A stretch of DNA of 64,000 nt from Cristatella mucedo (GCA_009760855.2 WPIO01000026.1:2245501-2309500); one strand, 5' to 3'; shown: positions 22,161-34,500, numbered from the stretch's first letter. Numbers and translations: made by a program. Notes: generated from the sequence alone by a model not told the origin.

Positions 22161-25145
22161 CCCGAAAAGCAGGTGGTACGAAGCTTAGCCTGGTGGGGAG
22201 TAGATCTGAGAAATATGCTGAAGCCAAAGAATGAAGGGACCTGAAATAAGTGAAACAATTTAAAGTCGATGCCTTGCTTAACTGAGAGCCAATGCAGGTC
22301 GGCGGGAAGTGATCAGCTATGGCAACTGCGACGCTCAAGACAGACAAGCGCAGCTGCAGAGTTTTGCACCAGCTGCAGAGCTTTGCTGCCAGCGCCCGAG
22401 TGCATAGTCCGATAGACCAGCCAGCTTTGAGCTACAGAAGTCAAGGCGGGATGTCATAAATGCATGGGCCGATTTAGATGCGGTATTCATGTCTAAGCAA
22501 GCCCGAATTCCAGTTCCGTTGTGTAGCTGAAAGTAGTCCTACTTTACTGTGGAGCTGACGTGGTCGTCTAATAAAAGGTCACATTGAAAAATGATAACTA
22601 GATTTTGTTCAGACTCAATAGAAGATATGCTGGCAGAGCCGATTTTAGAGTTAGCCTTTCCAATCTTAGAATAACTCTTGGTTTTACCGTAACTAGTCAG
22701 TTGTTTTTATCATCGTACAATTTAAGAATAGTTTCATGTGGCGATGTAATCAATGCATGCAACAAGGGAGTGAAGAGAATTCGAAGCTGGGAGGTATCAA
22801 AGCAAAGGTACAACTGAGTGTCATCTGGATAGAAGTGAAAGCCTAGATTGGGCCTGGCAATCTCGTCGGGGAGAGAGATAATTTAATCCACATAAAGAAT
22901 CGGAACAAGCACAGAGCCCTAATTTACCTCATATATCAGAGGTTCCTCGGGTGATCTTTGTCTATTCACATCACTACGCTGGAGTCTCCCACGGATATAG
23001 GACGTGAACCGTTGCAATACAGCCCCAGTGAAGCCCAGGTGAGATGGAGGCGCTCAAGAATGACTTAGTGATAGATACTATCTTAAGCTGCCGAAAGATA
23101 GAGAAAAACAAGCAGAGATGCTCTACCTAAGTATGCATTCCTAAGTTGGTCATTATACACCCGAAGCGATGCTGACTCTGTAGAGAGAGAGAGAGATTAT
23201 CTCTAAAACCAAACGGGAGATTACTCTAGTAAAGTTTAAGTTACAAAATATGAGTTCAACTGGTCAGCCGCGGCTCGTTTCCGTGTCCTCGTGTCCGCGT
23301 GTTCTCGTTTCTTTTGATAGGAACGCTAGAAACGAGACTGGACGGAAGTTGCTCAAGTTCTTTTGGTCTTGTTTTGCTTTCTTAAGTAGTGGCCTGAGAG
23401 CAACTTTTTTGAGAGTGCAGGGACATCTCATGAGGCTATGACTTATTCACAATGTTAGTTAGGGATGGCTGCAGCAGATAAATGCGTCGTTGAAGAAGGA
23501 CAGTGGAAATAGGGTTCACAGCACTATTTTTCTTCTTTGATTGGGATATGAAATTCGGGACGAGGTCACTTTTAACCTCCTTGAATGCAGACACTGAGGA
23601 CCTGCTTGGAGTTGAGGTACGGGATTCCCAGAGTGATGCTGCCATCGTAGGAATAGACTCCTGGATTTCTATCTTGTTGAAAAATAAGCTAGACGATCGT
23701 TCGATCATCACAGGGATCACTAGGTAAGCAACAAGCCCAGGAGCTTAAAGGAGATGTTTGGTCGTCGACATTAGCATTTTTGGATAGTACATCTATGATT
23801 CAACATTTCCTTTATTTTAGTAGCAAGATTTGGCCTTTACTAGGATCAGTTGGTACTATCTACAGTAGTCCTCGTATGCTTCTAGATGGGCAGTCAGTCC
23901 TGATCTGTTTTTTCCTTTTTCAAGCTTGCGCATCGTAGACCAAGCTAGTTTAATGTCTGTGGTGAACCAAATGCAGTCAAGGCGAGTGCGCACAGTGCGC
24001 TTTATCGGGGGTGCAATCTCGTCGGAAATGTCAGCTAGTTTCATGCTGTAGCAATCAACCAATGATGACATGTTGGAAGAAAGGTCAAGCAGCAGACGCA
24101 AAGCAGATATTCTAGCACGGACAGCATCAATGTCAAGGATTTTGAGGCTTGGAGAATCACTGGTGATTTTAGAGGGGGAGGAGGAGGAGGAGGAGGAGGA
24201 GGAGGGCACACATCGTAGACTGAATGAGATCTGCTTGTGGTCAGATAAGCAGGATAAGATCATATTTGGTGATGGCAGTGTGCAGCTGTATGATACAATT
24301 TGGGCGAGTGCGTGACCCTTGATGTGAGTAGGGCCATATACTTGAGCCAAAAGAGACAATGAGTCATTCAATGCACAAAATTCATTGCTGAAGGCGTCAA
24401 ATAAGTTATCAAAGTGAATGTTGAAATCACCGATAACGAGGAAGGATCGATTTCTGGCTCTCTGACTTGAAATGAGATAAGAGAAATCTGAGATAAAGGA
24501 GAAGTTGGTACCTGGTGGGAGATAAGCTTCTTCCACCATCGGTAGCTTGCTGTCGGGTGATATCAAGACAATAGATTTGAAAGACAGCTTCGAGGGTACT
24601 GCAAATGGTTCGAGGTCGATATTCGAGCACGTGATAATAGCAAGTTCACTCCCAGTCTTAATTGATCTAGAGGTCTGAAAGAAATAGAAACCAGCCCGGG
24701 CAGTGTTTTTAATTGTCGATCAGTTTACTAATTTTAGCCAAGTGTCAGTCAAGGCGTGCAGGTCAACCCCTTTTTCAGATAAGGTCGCTTATTCCCAGGG
24801 GTTAATTGCACACTGAGCAAGGATTTCAAATATAAGCGTTTAGGTGATCGCCGGAGTTATACAAGGTCTGGTGACCACTTAGTTAGAGACATTCACAGTC
24901 AGAAGCTCGATGGAGAGCATGCTGAGTGGTCCGAGACAACTATAGGAATTCCGAATGGGCAGGTACTCGGCTCGCTCCTCCAGCCAAACGAGCTGAGTCT
25001 CAGCTCGCGGCCCCGGCCACCGCGGCTGCTCCTGGGTCCTTTTCTCTTGTTAAAGCATAACTGATGGATCTAAGCAACAGAAAGAACATCTAGGAATGCA
25101 TTTGAAGTAAGATAATGAAGCGATAATAGGTACGCACGATCATGA

Positions 25146-26269
25146 CTAGCACACCGGTTACTAGCCGGCCGCCGGAGTATCTAACGCCGCCACCAGCGTG
25201 GGAGATAGTCACTAAGTATGCACGTTGCAACCGTGTCATTCCTGGTGAGGCACGCGCACAGTCTGCTGAAACGTCTTGTGCAATAAGTCCATCTCGCGTC
25301 TGCAGCGATCGACTCGGCTTCCTTTTGATCGTGACCCAAACGACTTGCTCGGCTCCACTCGAATAAATCTCGCACCTGCAGTAGCTCTGCCCTGATCGTT
25401 TTGTTATGATAACTAGCATTGTGTGGGGCAATTGCCTTCTAATTTAGTCCGCCGGAATGCAACCCTACTAATTGCAGGCAGTTTAAGTTAGGATGTCAGC
25501 CTGGTCTGTAACGAGCGACCCTCTGAAAAGAAGGATCAGTACAACTCTCCCGTTTCAGATATCTGTATTTTTGCATGTGCGACAGAAGTTCGCATGCTAG
25601 AAAGGCACGGGTAAATGCGAGCATCACTATTAGGCCTTACTTGGATAGGCGATGAACATTTGCCAGCCGGTTGACAGACATAGTTTCGTTACTTCGTTTG
25701 CCCAAAGCAGCGATTCCAGGTTGTTTTCATCCGATGCACGTCTTAGCAAGGACGTAGCACGGGTAATGGAGTCAAAACTTCCACCTTAAACAGAGCGGCA
25801 AAATGGCAGAGACGTTAATTGAAAATCGGTTCAGAAAAGCTTCTCAGGCCCCAATCAACTTGTTACTTTGATGTTTTTATTTGTTACTTTATTTTTTAAA
25901 TTTTCTCTTTGCAATTTGCGAAATAATCTAGCTCCGTACAGAAGGCGAGCCTTTATCTGCATCCCAATCGGTGCAAGCCTTGCGTCGACGATGCATCACC
26001 CGGCGTTCGCCTCGTTCGCCAATTAATCATCAATTAAGATTCTCAAGCTTCCTGAAGAACAGCGCCCCGCTGGGAAAATCATCTTTGCTCGCTACTTAAA
26101 CACTCCTATACGGCCTGATATCTAGATGGCTCGACTCGAGGCCGCCGTCAAGCTTGTGGTCAAGTCCTCGAAGTTCTTGGGCCTTTGCCCATTAATAAGG
26201 TGCTTGCTGTTCGCGACCCCGGTCGTGGTTTCGTGTCATATAAGGGCGAGCCCATACTGCCCACAGCGA
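25146..26269. other. no recognised gene
   Basis: Overlapping open frames on both strands at 25142-25431 look like composition effects. The LINE 5' end may extend slightly into this region. Nothing else is recognised. Confidence 0.35.
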
Positions 26270-26635
26270 GATTGGTCGATAGCCGGTACGGCTACTCTAG
26301 CGCTGCAAAAATGAGACTGCACGATCGGGTTACATTTCTTTCATGATTTCTTTTGACTTCATTGTCCGTTTAGCGGCGCACCTGCGACGGACCATTTGAT
26401 AGCTGGTACGGCTTATCTGCCGCAAATAAAAATGAGTCTGTATGAGCGCGTTACATTTCTTTCACTCTCTCTCTCGATTTCACCGTCCGTTTAGTGGTGC
26501 AGCAGCAACGGACCGTGCGATAGCCGGCGCGGCTTCGACGCCGCTATAAAAACGAGGCTGGATGATCGTATTACATTTCTTTCTTTTTTCCACGCCACCG
26601 CTCGTTTAGCGCCTCACTAGAGACGGACTCGTCGT
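26270..26635 (+). repeat. three tandem units of about 122 bases with TATA-like boxes
   Basis: Each unit has 'gatagc-ggt-cggct', then an A-rich TATA-like box (gcaaaaatgag; gcaaataaaaatgag; gctataaaaacgag), then 'gatcg--ttacatttctttc', a pyrimidine run and 'cgtttagcgg-gca'. Units start near 26273, 26395 and 26516. The third has the best TATA box (CTATAAAAA, about 26543-26551). A CpG-rich stretch with MARKKTLADTD followed by two stops begins at 26681, about 130 bases beyond that box. It could be tandem promoter modules or part of an old LTR/gag; unresolved. Confidence 0.65.
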
Positions 26636-27129
26636 ACTGACTTACGCGTCCTTCTCTCAAGTGCGCTCTCAGAGCGTGCTATGGCTCGTAAGAAGACGCT
26701 CGCGGACACTGATTAGTAGGATGCCGCGCTATTAGAATACACCGTGAGTCGCGGTGAGCGCATCGATAGGGGGCACGCTCCGGCGACGGGCAGATGCTCG
26801 AAGTCGCTCCCGGCCTCGTTCTCGAAGCCGGCGCGTCGCGGTGCGCGATCGTCTATCGTCGGCACCCAATCTCCCAGACGACCGAAGCGTTGTCTGGCGA
26901 TGCGCTCAGTTTTACCGAAGCGTCATTCGGCGTCGCTGTGTTGCTAACCGGCGGTCATCTGGACACTTCTGATTGACGCATCCGAGCAGTCAACGAGCAA
27001 AGCGCGCGACGGACGCGAGTCGGATTAAGTTCCAGACGCCACCCAATTTAATAGCCGATCTGCTGCACGGTTGGCGACGTTGACGTCATTCCAGCCGCAA
27101 GAAAAGCACGCCCATTCGGACCAACCGGT
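26636..27129. other. CpG-rich region upstream of the 27-kb gene
   Basis: High GC and CpG content keeps several frames open (26744-26976), but two stop codons follow the only sensible ATG at 26681. No domain is recognised. It may serve as the distal promoter of the gene at 27218. Confidence 0.35.
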
Positions 27130-27138
27130 TATACATAA
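27130..27138 (+). promoter_or_regulatory. TATA box
   Basis: TATACATAA, about 80-90 bases before the ATG at 27218, in a GC-rich setting that makes it stand out. It predicts a start site near 27160 and a 5' UTR of roughly 60 bases. Confidence 0.5.
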
Positions 27139-27217
27139 GCCGCGGCGGAGCGCTTCGAGCTCGCAGAACATCGTCGAATTTCACGAGGCTGCTTTCTAGC
27201 CGAAGAGCGACACGCGA

Positions 27218-28508
27218 ATGGCCTTCAACTTTGTCGTAGTCGTCGAATTGCTGCTGATTTCGCTCACAGTCGCCGTCTGCACTGCAGCCAGCGTGCTGCC
27301 AACGCCCGGTAAGTGCAACGTCGTGGCGACGCCGGGCGCTACGCTTGGGCGACGCGCTTGGGAATGCGAGAGGCCGCACCAGGCGGCCATGCTGACGCGC
27401 GAAGACGCCGCTCGTTGGCCAGGGTGTCCGAAAGGTGCACAGTCGTTCGTGGACCCGAAGACGTGCGCGACGTGCTACTGCGGCGGCGACGGCCTCGTCA
27501 GTGGATGCTCCGCGTGAGTACTCCGTCTCGCGCGCGAACCCCGGGTCATGGCCCAGGAGTAGGGCCGTCGCTCTGCACGATTCAGGCCGCAGGTGCTGAT
27601 AAACTTTGACTGATGGCTTTTAGGGCTTTTCTGCGACTAGGTTAGCGAGCCTGTTAATTCTGCCGACCTTAAGTGGCACCCCATACCCTGGAAAGGCCGC
27701 CCAGGGTGCTCGCTGCCTATGTCTCGCTGTCGTTCAAATCCACTTGCACCTCTTGTGCCCGGTCTCTGCGAGCCGTCCAAAATGTCCTCGATATCCCCGC
27801 GGACGACGTCGATTCAGAATGATAACACACCCGAACGAGAGCGTTTCGGCCGTGGACCTATGCTAAGGGGCTTACGCTCAGCGGTGGACAACACGAGTTC
27901 AGTACCTACCGCTTACGACTCGCGGAGGCAATATCTAAATTATGCGAAAGCTTGCGAGTCTCTTTTTGGCTCCCCTTAAAATTGAATATGCACATATGAA
28001 TATGCAGCTTTGCTAGCTAAATTTTCTTAATAATTCTCGCTAAAATATGCGCATTACACGGAATGCAGCAAACGCACTTGCATTATGGTAGTTCAAGTAC
28101 TGAGAGTGGCATTGATAACATAAGAGAATGCGCTCGCTTTTCAGAGGTAGGTGCTCGGAGGCAGTTACATAGCATCCGTGAATGAATTAGGGCATGTACG
28201 TGAAATGACCGTTGCTGCAGCAGCAACAATCATTCAGTCCAGCCGGCACTCGTCGCTAACTGCGTCCTCATTTGCACAGGTGCCCGACGTTTTTCGTATC
28301 TCGCGAAGCCGCCATCAAGGTGGCCGCCCGCGGCTGCTACTTCCCCAAGTACCTCGAGCTGCCGGCGCCAAACTGCTGCGACTATTCGATGGAGATATGC
28401 GCCGAACACGAGCACTTCAATCGGACTCGTCTCGAAGAATCAATAGCCTCCATTGGTTGCGGCTCTCAAAATGGCGGCAAGCGTTATGCCGTGCCAATCT
28501 TCAAGTAG
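27218..28508 (+). CDS. secreted Cys-rich protein, two exons, 174 residues, vWC-like motif
   Basis: Exon 1 is 27218-27513, intron 27514-28279 (donor GC|GTGAGTA, acceptor TTTGCACAG|G), exon 2 28280-28508 ending in TAG. The join is phase 2 and restores an Ala codon, giving 174 residues. Residues about 1-24 are a signal peptide (FVVVVELLLISLTVAVCTA core). The mature part has 13 Cys, so is probably disulfide-bonded and extracellular. Residues about 70-100 read CPKG...DPKTCATCYC...GLVSGCSACP, resembling a von Willebrand factor C-type or short chordin-like motif; exon 2 adds CYFP, NCCDY and EIC and ends without a membrane segment. The start is the first ATG after a TATA box; AATAAA lies 160 bases after the stop. 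The gene is intact, GC-rich and unlike the surrounding transposons. No specific function can be assigned; matrix component or secreted ligand/antagonist are possibilities only. Confidence 0.75.
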
Positions 28509-28668
28509 GCGGCGGATGGCCGGCGCGTCGCTTGACCACTTAACCGACGTAGCCTCGCGGCCGAAATCGCTGGATGCAATCAGCTGGCGCAGACAGATAT
28601 TTTGGGCCGAATTTGTAGACAGGAGTTCGTTACGGCTCCCCAATATCTATGTAGCGTCCAATCGTTTC

Positions 28669-28674
28669 AATAAA
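28669..28674 (+). terminator. poly(A) signal of the secreted Cys-rich gene
   Basis: AATAAA within 'ttcaataaagctcta', 161 bases after the stop at 28508. Cleavage would be expected around 28690-28700. Confidence 0.65.
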
Positions 28675-28699
28675 GCTCTATTAATTCGAGACGCGACGA

Positions 28700-30205
28700 G
28701 CGCCCGCTCCGTCTTTGCGCATGCCAGCCGCAGCAGCGTGCTCGACGTGCACCGCGGTACGAAGCGCATCTTACCCGTCCCGTGGACTGGGAAGCGAGAG
28801 GACGCGATATACTTAGATACACTTATACATACTTCGGTAGTCGGCCGGCTACTGCCAGCCGACCGATTACCAAAGAGCACCTCATTTAGGAAGCCACCGA
28901 TTTGAGGCGAAGCTTCGCAACGTACGGAACGCTTCAGTCTGCCGGTCAGGAATGAGCTGTCAGAAATGCGGCACTTGTCAGTCGCGGCAGTCGTTCTGGA
29001 GTGGTGATTATAGAGACCCCTCAGCAGCACGGAGAGACGCACGCGCGTCGGTGCGCGACTCAAGCATCGCGCACCGACGGCGGCCTCTCTTTTCCTTGCG
29101 GCGCAGGCTTCCGTCGCATCTTCGCCAGTTACCAGAGGTGCCGCTACTAACGGACGGGTTGGTGGCTGCTTGAGCCGGAAGGAACTAGGGTGAAAACGCA
29201 GCTCTCGTGTCGGAGCTTGTCCTAGGTGGTTTGCGACAACAGCCGGTGTAGCATCGAGTTTTGAATTCGTGACTTGCGACTCGCAGGTGCGATACCAATG
29301 CCGGCACGCCAGCGGCAGCTGCAAAGAGCGCCCACAGCTGCGTAACCGGTTCGCAGCAGTTAAATTCAGGATCGGCGGATAAAAAATACCTTATTGGTGC
29401 TCATCTGGCCGATCTAGCGCGTCATCGTTTCAATGCCCGATGCTTAAATCTTGGTCACTATTTGCCGCAAGAACGAACAGTTCGACAAGCAAAGCCAGCG
29501 TATTAATGCCCTCCACTTTGGCGGGCTGAAAGTGCTCGAGATACGGCGGCGAGCTCCTCAGCTTATGAAATGCGCGTGCGGATGAGCGCGGCTTTATAGG
29601 TAACTATTTTTCAGTTCGGGGCGGCAGCCACCGGTTTTAGCCTGCAACTGCGTAGTGAGTCTTTTACATGGCATCCGAAGTGAACACAATCTCAATTCAG
29701 GTGCTTCTAACTTGTAGAAAGAAAAGCGATAATTGTTAGTTAATAGTAGGTACGATATCATGCCTTGACAAGCACGGGCAAGCACCCAATTACCATAACT
29801 AGATATGCATATACACGCAAGGGCATACAAGAAGTCGCTCACTACCCCCCCCCCGCTGGTTTGTAGGACTCTCGCTTAGTAACATAACTGAACTATATGC
29901 AGCTAAGCAATCAATGCATCTGGAATAATGAAAATCGCTAGTCTCTATGAGCACACACCAGCTCCATAGCTAAGAATATCCAATTTCACACGTTAAACAC
30001 GTGCAAATATTTGGGCTGATGGGAGTAATTTTAATCGCCGCCTAACAGGTCCATGCATTAGTTACATACCGACTTAAGATCACCTAATCCCTATTGCTGC
30101 CTCTTTCTCTTGCACCAGCTCACATCAAGCCATCTTGCTCGGCCGGCATAAATTCAAAAGCGAAACCAATGGCACTCTTCGCCCGCTCTTACAAGCCGCC
30201 AGCTC
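28700..30205. other. no recognised gene
   Basis: The long minus-strand frame at 28647-29324 (225 codons) is GC-rich and Arg/Ser/Ala-rich, overlaps the 3' end of the 27-kb gene, and has no motif; I regard it as chance. A run of ten C residues lies at about 29845-29854. The rest is unassigned. Confidence 0.4.
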
Positions 30206-30210
30206 GCGCC

Positions 30211-30241
30211 ACTTCTCTCTCTCTCTCTCTCTCTCTCTCTG
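30211..30241. repeat. (TC)n microsatellite
   Basis: Pure TC run followed by about 200 bases of pyrimidine-rich sequence (to 30430) on the plus strand. Confidence 0.9.
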
Positions 30242-30439
30242 CCACTTCCTTTCGCTGCTTATTTTAGCCGCTCTCTTTTTTAGCATTCCTCTGGCCGCTT
30301 CGCCGCTCAGCGAACTCTCGGCTCCTTATCACCATCTTTTCTTTCATCCCCCTCACTGCTAAATCTCTCCCTTGATTTTTCCCGGCATCCTCTCGCTTTC
30401 CCTTCTCACCGCTTCCTCTCACTCTCGCCGCTACCTTGA

Positions 30440-31930
30440 AGATGCAAAACGGCATAGAAAATTTACTCTACTACCTTTTAATGCTCGGCCAAAAGTGTTA
30501 GTGATCAGTGGTAGGCTATCTACTACCGGTCTCTAGATCAATGGGTGAATGGCACTACCGAGGACTCAGGCTTCACCTCACAATGCATCCTATGAAGGAT
30601 ATTGTACAAGACTAATATCAACTGTAGCCTATAAAATGCGAGAGACCTATTAGAACAGTCAGGCTGGACTCATGCGAGAGAGCCAAGCTTTATTGTGAAT
30701 GATTGTCCCATTACAGGGCGCTTGCTGATAATAGCTTTTGCAGTGTGACAGCAGTAAGGATGTTGCTGGAATTTCACATTTTTTAAATTGATAGAGAGCA
30801 ACGCCTAAATTTGCATGGAAATGAAAACACAGTGGAAATTATAACAATCGTGCCCTTTCACAGCTTGAAATCGAAGCATCTTCAGTAGGCGCTGATTGAT
30901 CTTCCTCAGCCGCGTCAATAATCCACCGATGTTGTGGCCACCATCGGTGATGACGCAAATATCTCAGACATTGGACTTCTGTTTGATTGCGGCCAAAAAT
31001 TGGGCGAATTCAACAGCCTAAATCTTGGCATACAGCAGCAGTGCGTCGGCGAAGGCAGCTGAAAAATGAGACAAGGATCACCCTACCCCATTTTACCGGG
31101 GCAGAAACGCTCATCAGCACCTGTTGGGGCCACTGGAGATACCAGCGTTCGTTAGCAAAATGTTACAATTGCCTACATTGCCCCAGTAATATTTTAAGGC
31201 AATTCAATTGCGAACTTGTGTTCGGTGAAATTAGTGTATGTAGAGCAGCTGGCAAAAGCGGGCTGGGGCGCTGGTTTGACGTCGTAAGTGCACTCGGCAA
31301 TTCCTTTGCCGTTCACCGACAGCCGCCCGTCATTGGTGGAGCCTCTACCGTAGGGACCTCTCACGATTAAATAGTAGCGACCAAACTTATTAAATAAAAA
31401 TGTGCTGCTAAAAGCACTTCAGCCTCTGGTGTCAATCAGGCTGCTTGCTGTATGAATACAGTACGGATCTAGATAGGCAGGCTTGAGCAGAGCAAGGTGT
31501 GCTTGCCCTCAGAGCCATTGCACGTGACTCAGTGGTTCACGCTTCCTTTATACCGTACGTAAAGTGGGCAGAAAGAAACTGTGTTAAAAACGGCACCATA
31601 TACATATAATATCACGCGTTTCATTATCTAATCCTAGGTAATAGGTTGCATAATTGCATGGTCGTGGTGAATTGCTTTGATGACAAATTCATATACATGA
31701 CTAGGTCAGTGATAAACGCCCTTAATTTCGAGCTGCCAGTCTATTACAATCGACGGAGCAATAGTGTTACACTTCACGCCTCGTAATAATTTCCAAAAGA
31801 TTTTTAACTTTTAAAGTCGGCAAGTTCAATATATATCGTATTTATTTCTCACGATATAAATTATACGAGTCATGTAAATTAGTATCTTGCTTATCTTGCT
31901 TGTAAAACGAACGATTGAAAGCTTAAAGCT
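30440..31930. other. no recognised gene
   Basis: A 127-codon frame at 30987-31370 lacks motifs and splice context. No repeats shared with the rest of the window were noticed. Confidence 0.4.
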
Positions 31931-31939
31931 TCTGTTTAA

Positions 31940-33300
31940 AATATCGCCTGCTCACTCCACAGAGTCAGCATTGCTTCGAGTGTACTACAACCTACTTAGG
32001 AATGCAGACATAGGTAGAGTACGTTTGCTTGCTTTCCTAGATCTTTCGACAGCTTTTGATACCATCGATTAACAAGTTCTTCTTGAGCGCCTCTTATCTC
32101 GCCTGGGCCACACTGGCACTGCTCTGCAATGGTTCAGGTCCTGCCTCAGTGGGCTACTCCACGTTGACCTGAATGGACTTGACTTTGGTAACTTACTGCT
32201 TGCTCGCCTACCGGCATGTACAATCAGGCGCTTAAAGCTGGTGCAAAATTCTGCAGCTAGGGTTGTCTGTCGTAAGCGTAGCAGTTGCCACATCACACCC
32301 CTTCTCGCCGACCTTCACTTGCTACCAGTCAAGCAACGGATTGACTTCAAGGTTTGCTCACTCACTTTTAGGTCCCTCAATTCTTTGACTCCAGCCTAGC
32401 TTTAAGGTCTACTCCCCCACGAGGATAAGCATTGTACCGTTCGCTTTTCGTAAACTAGCTGTTTAGCCATCACATCCGATCCCTATCCAAGATTAGAAGC
32501 TGTCTCCCACAGTGGCTTGTAAAAAATTTAACTAGCTCTTTAGTTCTGTCTCGGCTTGATTATTGTAATTCCCTTTTGGCTGGTCTACTAAAGAAAGCTA
32601 TTATGCCACTACAGCAGACTATGAATATGGCTGCAAGGCTGGTCTTCAAGTCCCAGCGGTTTGAGCACGTGTCACCTTTGCTGAAAGAGCTAGGATGGTT
32701 GCCGGTTGAGCAAAGGATACAGAGCAAAGTTCTTATGCTGACCCACAAGGCCCGCCACGGCTTGGCTCCTTCGTACCTAGCTGAACTGCTGCATCACTTT
32801 CAGCCTGTTCGCGCCCTCAGGTCCTGTGTGGACAATAAATTAGCTGTCCCATTCCTCCGCTTAAAGAAAGTTGGCGACAGAAGCTTTAATTCTGCAGGTC
32901 CTAGACTGTGGAACTCGCATCCACAATTCTTACGCAACGACATCTACTCTCCAACTGCCGACTATGGCACATCTTTTTTCAGCGGTCCTGAACTGCTACT
33001 TCTATGCTACTCACTACCTCAACTGCTCTCCTAACTCTGCTATGCTTCCCACTTTCTCTTTGTTGCGTGAGACGAAGTCTGTTGGCTACCGAATGCGTGC
33101 CGAAAGCCGCTTAGGCTGTGAGTGGGCTATACAAAACTCTCCTGCGTAACACCCACATGGTCTTTATGACTTTGTGGAGTTACTGACGGAGATACATTAC
33201 ATTACATTACATATGTATACCTCGTGTAAACCTCAAATCTTTTGGAGACCGTACTCCATAGTGTAGACTGAAGCCAGTCAGAGCTTTCCTACCCGCCTAA
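31940..33300 (+). mobile_element. LINE, main family, truncated and interrupted by another LINE
   Basis: Begins with RT sequence TESALLRVYYNLLRNADIGRVRLLAFLDLSTAFDTID (31955-32070, quoted here in part as landmark), followed by an internal deletion and the C-terminal piece with KLVQNSAARVVCRK and HITPLLADLHLLP (32220-32340). At 32466 it stops at 'actagctgtttagcca' and resumes at 33212 with 'tatacctcgtgtaaacctcaaatc', exactly the next part of the family consensus. The gap holds a second-family LINE. Confidence 0.75.
32467..33211 (+). mobile_element. second LINE family, 5'-truncated, (ACATT)n tail
   Basis: Open for 152 codons (32576-33034): AARLVFKSQRFEHVSPLLKE then LGWLPVEQRIQSKVLMLTHK, ARHGLAPSYLAELL, GDRSFNSAGPRLWNS. 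That is the typical post-RT segment of CR1/L2/Jockey-like LINEs. It ends with 'acattacattacattacat' at 33194-33212, unlike the main family's (ATT)n. It lies inside a main-family LINE, so it inserted later. A second copy with the same type of tail is at 48330-48870. Confidence 0.8.
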
Positions 33301-34430
33301 CCCAAGCGCATGCGACGGTAGGTCGCAATCGGGGTTGTTTTAACCGTAAGCATAACATTGGTTGTAAAAATTATTTGTCAATGATTATAATTTCATATTT
33401 CTCTCGTTTGTTCATATTGTTCTAGATCTCCTGATTATTTTATTCTCATGTTATTCTGTAATTCCTGATATTGCAGTTGTTTTTTTTTACTGTCAACTAG
33501 ATAAATTTAAAATTCGCAGTTGCAGCCACCATCGCCTGATGATAAATTATGATCAATTATGACCAGATATGATAATTTCTGAATTATGTGGTATGATCAG
33601 ACTAACAGAACTTCTGAAATCTCAGATGAGAGCCCAAATCGCCAATGACATTGACATTGCAGGCTCCGATTAATAGCCAGTTATGTCTAGTGATCACTGT
33701 AACAGGCAAATAATTTTGAGTTTTTCTTGCTGCAGTGCCGTTAAATGGACAGGTTTCGATGTGACAGGTACTTTCCTTTGGCACAAGGCCCTTATGCTGG
33801 TCACTATGCTACGCCCATGAACCAGAGAGGCACAGATGTAGCTGAGAGATGCAGATGCAGCTGAGAGCTCCTGCTGCTGGAGGCAATCCTTAACTACATG
33901 AAGAAAACGGTCGCATTATCGGTGCAGGTCGTCGAGAAGTTTTGAAAGCCATCCAAGTGGGGCAAGTCACTGTTTCGAATGATGCAAATGATTCTACGGC
34001 TTCTCTCTCTGCCATTTTCTCTGCACACCAGTAGTGGAAAAGTTGTCCCCTGAAGCGGTGGCTGCGGCAGCAGCAGCAGCCTCGCTGGCCAAGGCACCTG
34101 CATGATGAGAAAACTTGACCAAGTTTCCATGATTCCGCTCTTCATGGAGCAGGCGCAAGCCGCATTATTCGCCATCTCGACGGTACTTGACGTTTAGTTA
34201 CTCTATGCGAAAACCAAAGCGTCCATGACATCTACCCCGATGCCCTTACTGATATTGTACAGCAGCTTCCAGCCGTTTTCAGAAAGAAATGGTGGTACGA
34301 GATGCCTCAGTTTCTGAAAGAGACCCAATTAAGCCGTTGGAAAATGAAGAAACTTTACCAAGATTAAAAGCTGCAGGAATCTTCACGTTTCTTCATCTCT
34401 ATCTCTTGCTATCCATCTTCTTTTTACCCC
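33301..34430. other. no confirmed gene; possible small exon at 33.6-33.8 kb
   Basis: AT-rich part to 33600 with a repeated 'tgata-atta' motif. A minus frame at 33602-33784 has STCHIETCPFNGTAA and GACNV..., which could be a Cys-containing exon downstream of the PAN-like copy II, but no supporting duplicate exists in the window. A 24-base direct repeat ('gatgcagctgagag') lies at about 33835-33865. Confidence 0.3.
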
Positions 34431-34433
34431 CCT

Positions 34434-34440
34434 CTTTCTC

Positions 34441-34476
<36 letters not shown>

Positions 34477-34500
34477 CCTCTCCTTCTCTCTCCCTCTCAC
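34434..34500. repeat. (TC)n microsatellite
   Basis: TC/TGTC tract, in the same position relative to the PAN-like exon as the tract at 359-452. Confidence 0.9.

Larger units (their letters stand above)
19685..25145 (-). mobile_element. near full-length LINE, main family, split by a DNA transposon
   Basis: Read on the minus strand from about 25145 (5') to the tail near 19685 ('tcttttaaggcactttg' and AT-rich run). The longest part is the endonuclease frame at 23856-24566 (236 codons), containing VIGDFNIHFDN, a Ser run from a GGA/TCC microsatellite at 24178-24206, and SDHKQISFSLRC. RT lies at about 22350-23720, frameshifted repeatedly. At 20070-22160 a Mutator-like element interrupts it; LINE sequence continues on both sides ('gtaccacctgcttttcgg' upstream, 'ctttccggaatctagctgtttaccc' downstream in minus sense). 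Without the insert the LINE is about 3.4 kb, like the one at 11.3-14.75 kb. Confidence 0.85.

Noticed and set aside
21925..22347. 140-codon minus frame
   Set aside because: Chimera of LINE RT C-terminal sequence and the inverted end of the Mutator-like element.
23856..24566. Host gene for a 236-residue endonuclease-like protein
   Set aside because: It is the endonuclease domain of the LINE; the same sequence continues into RT and matches the 11.85-kb copy.
28647..29324. 225-codon minus frame
   Set aside because: GC-rich, antisense to the 3' end of a better-supported gene, with no motif, no ATG context of note and no paralogue in the window.
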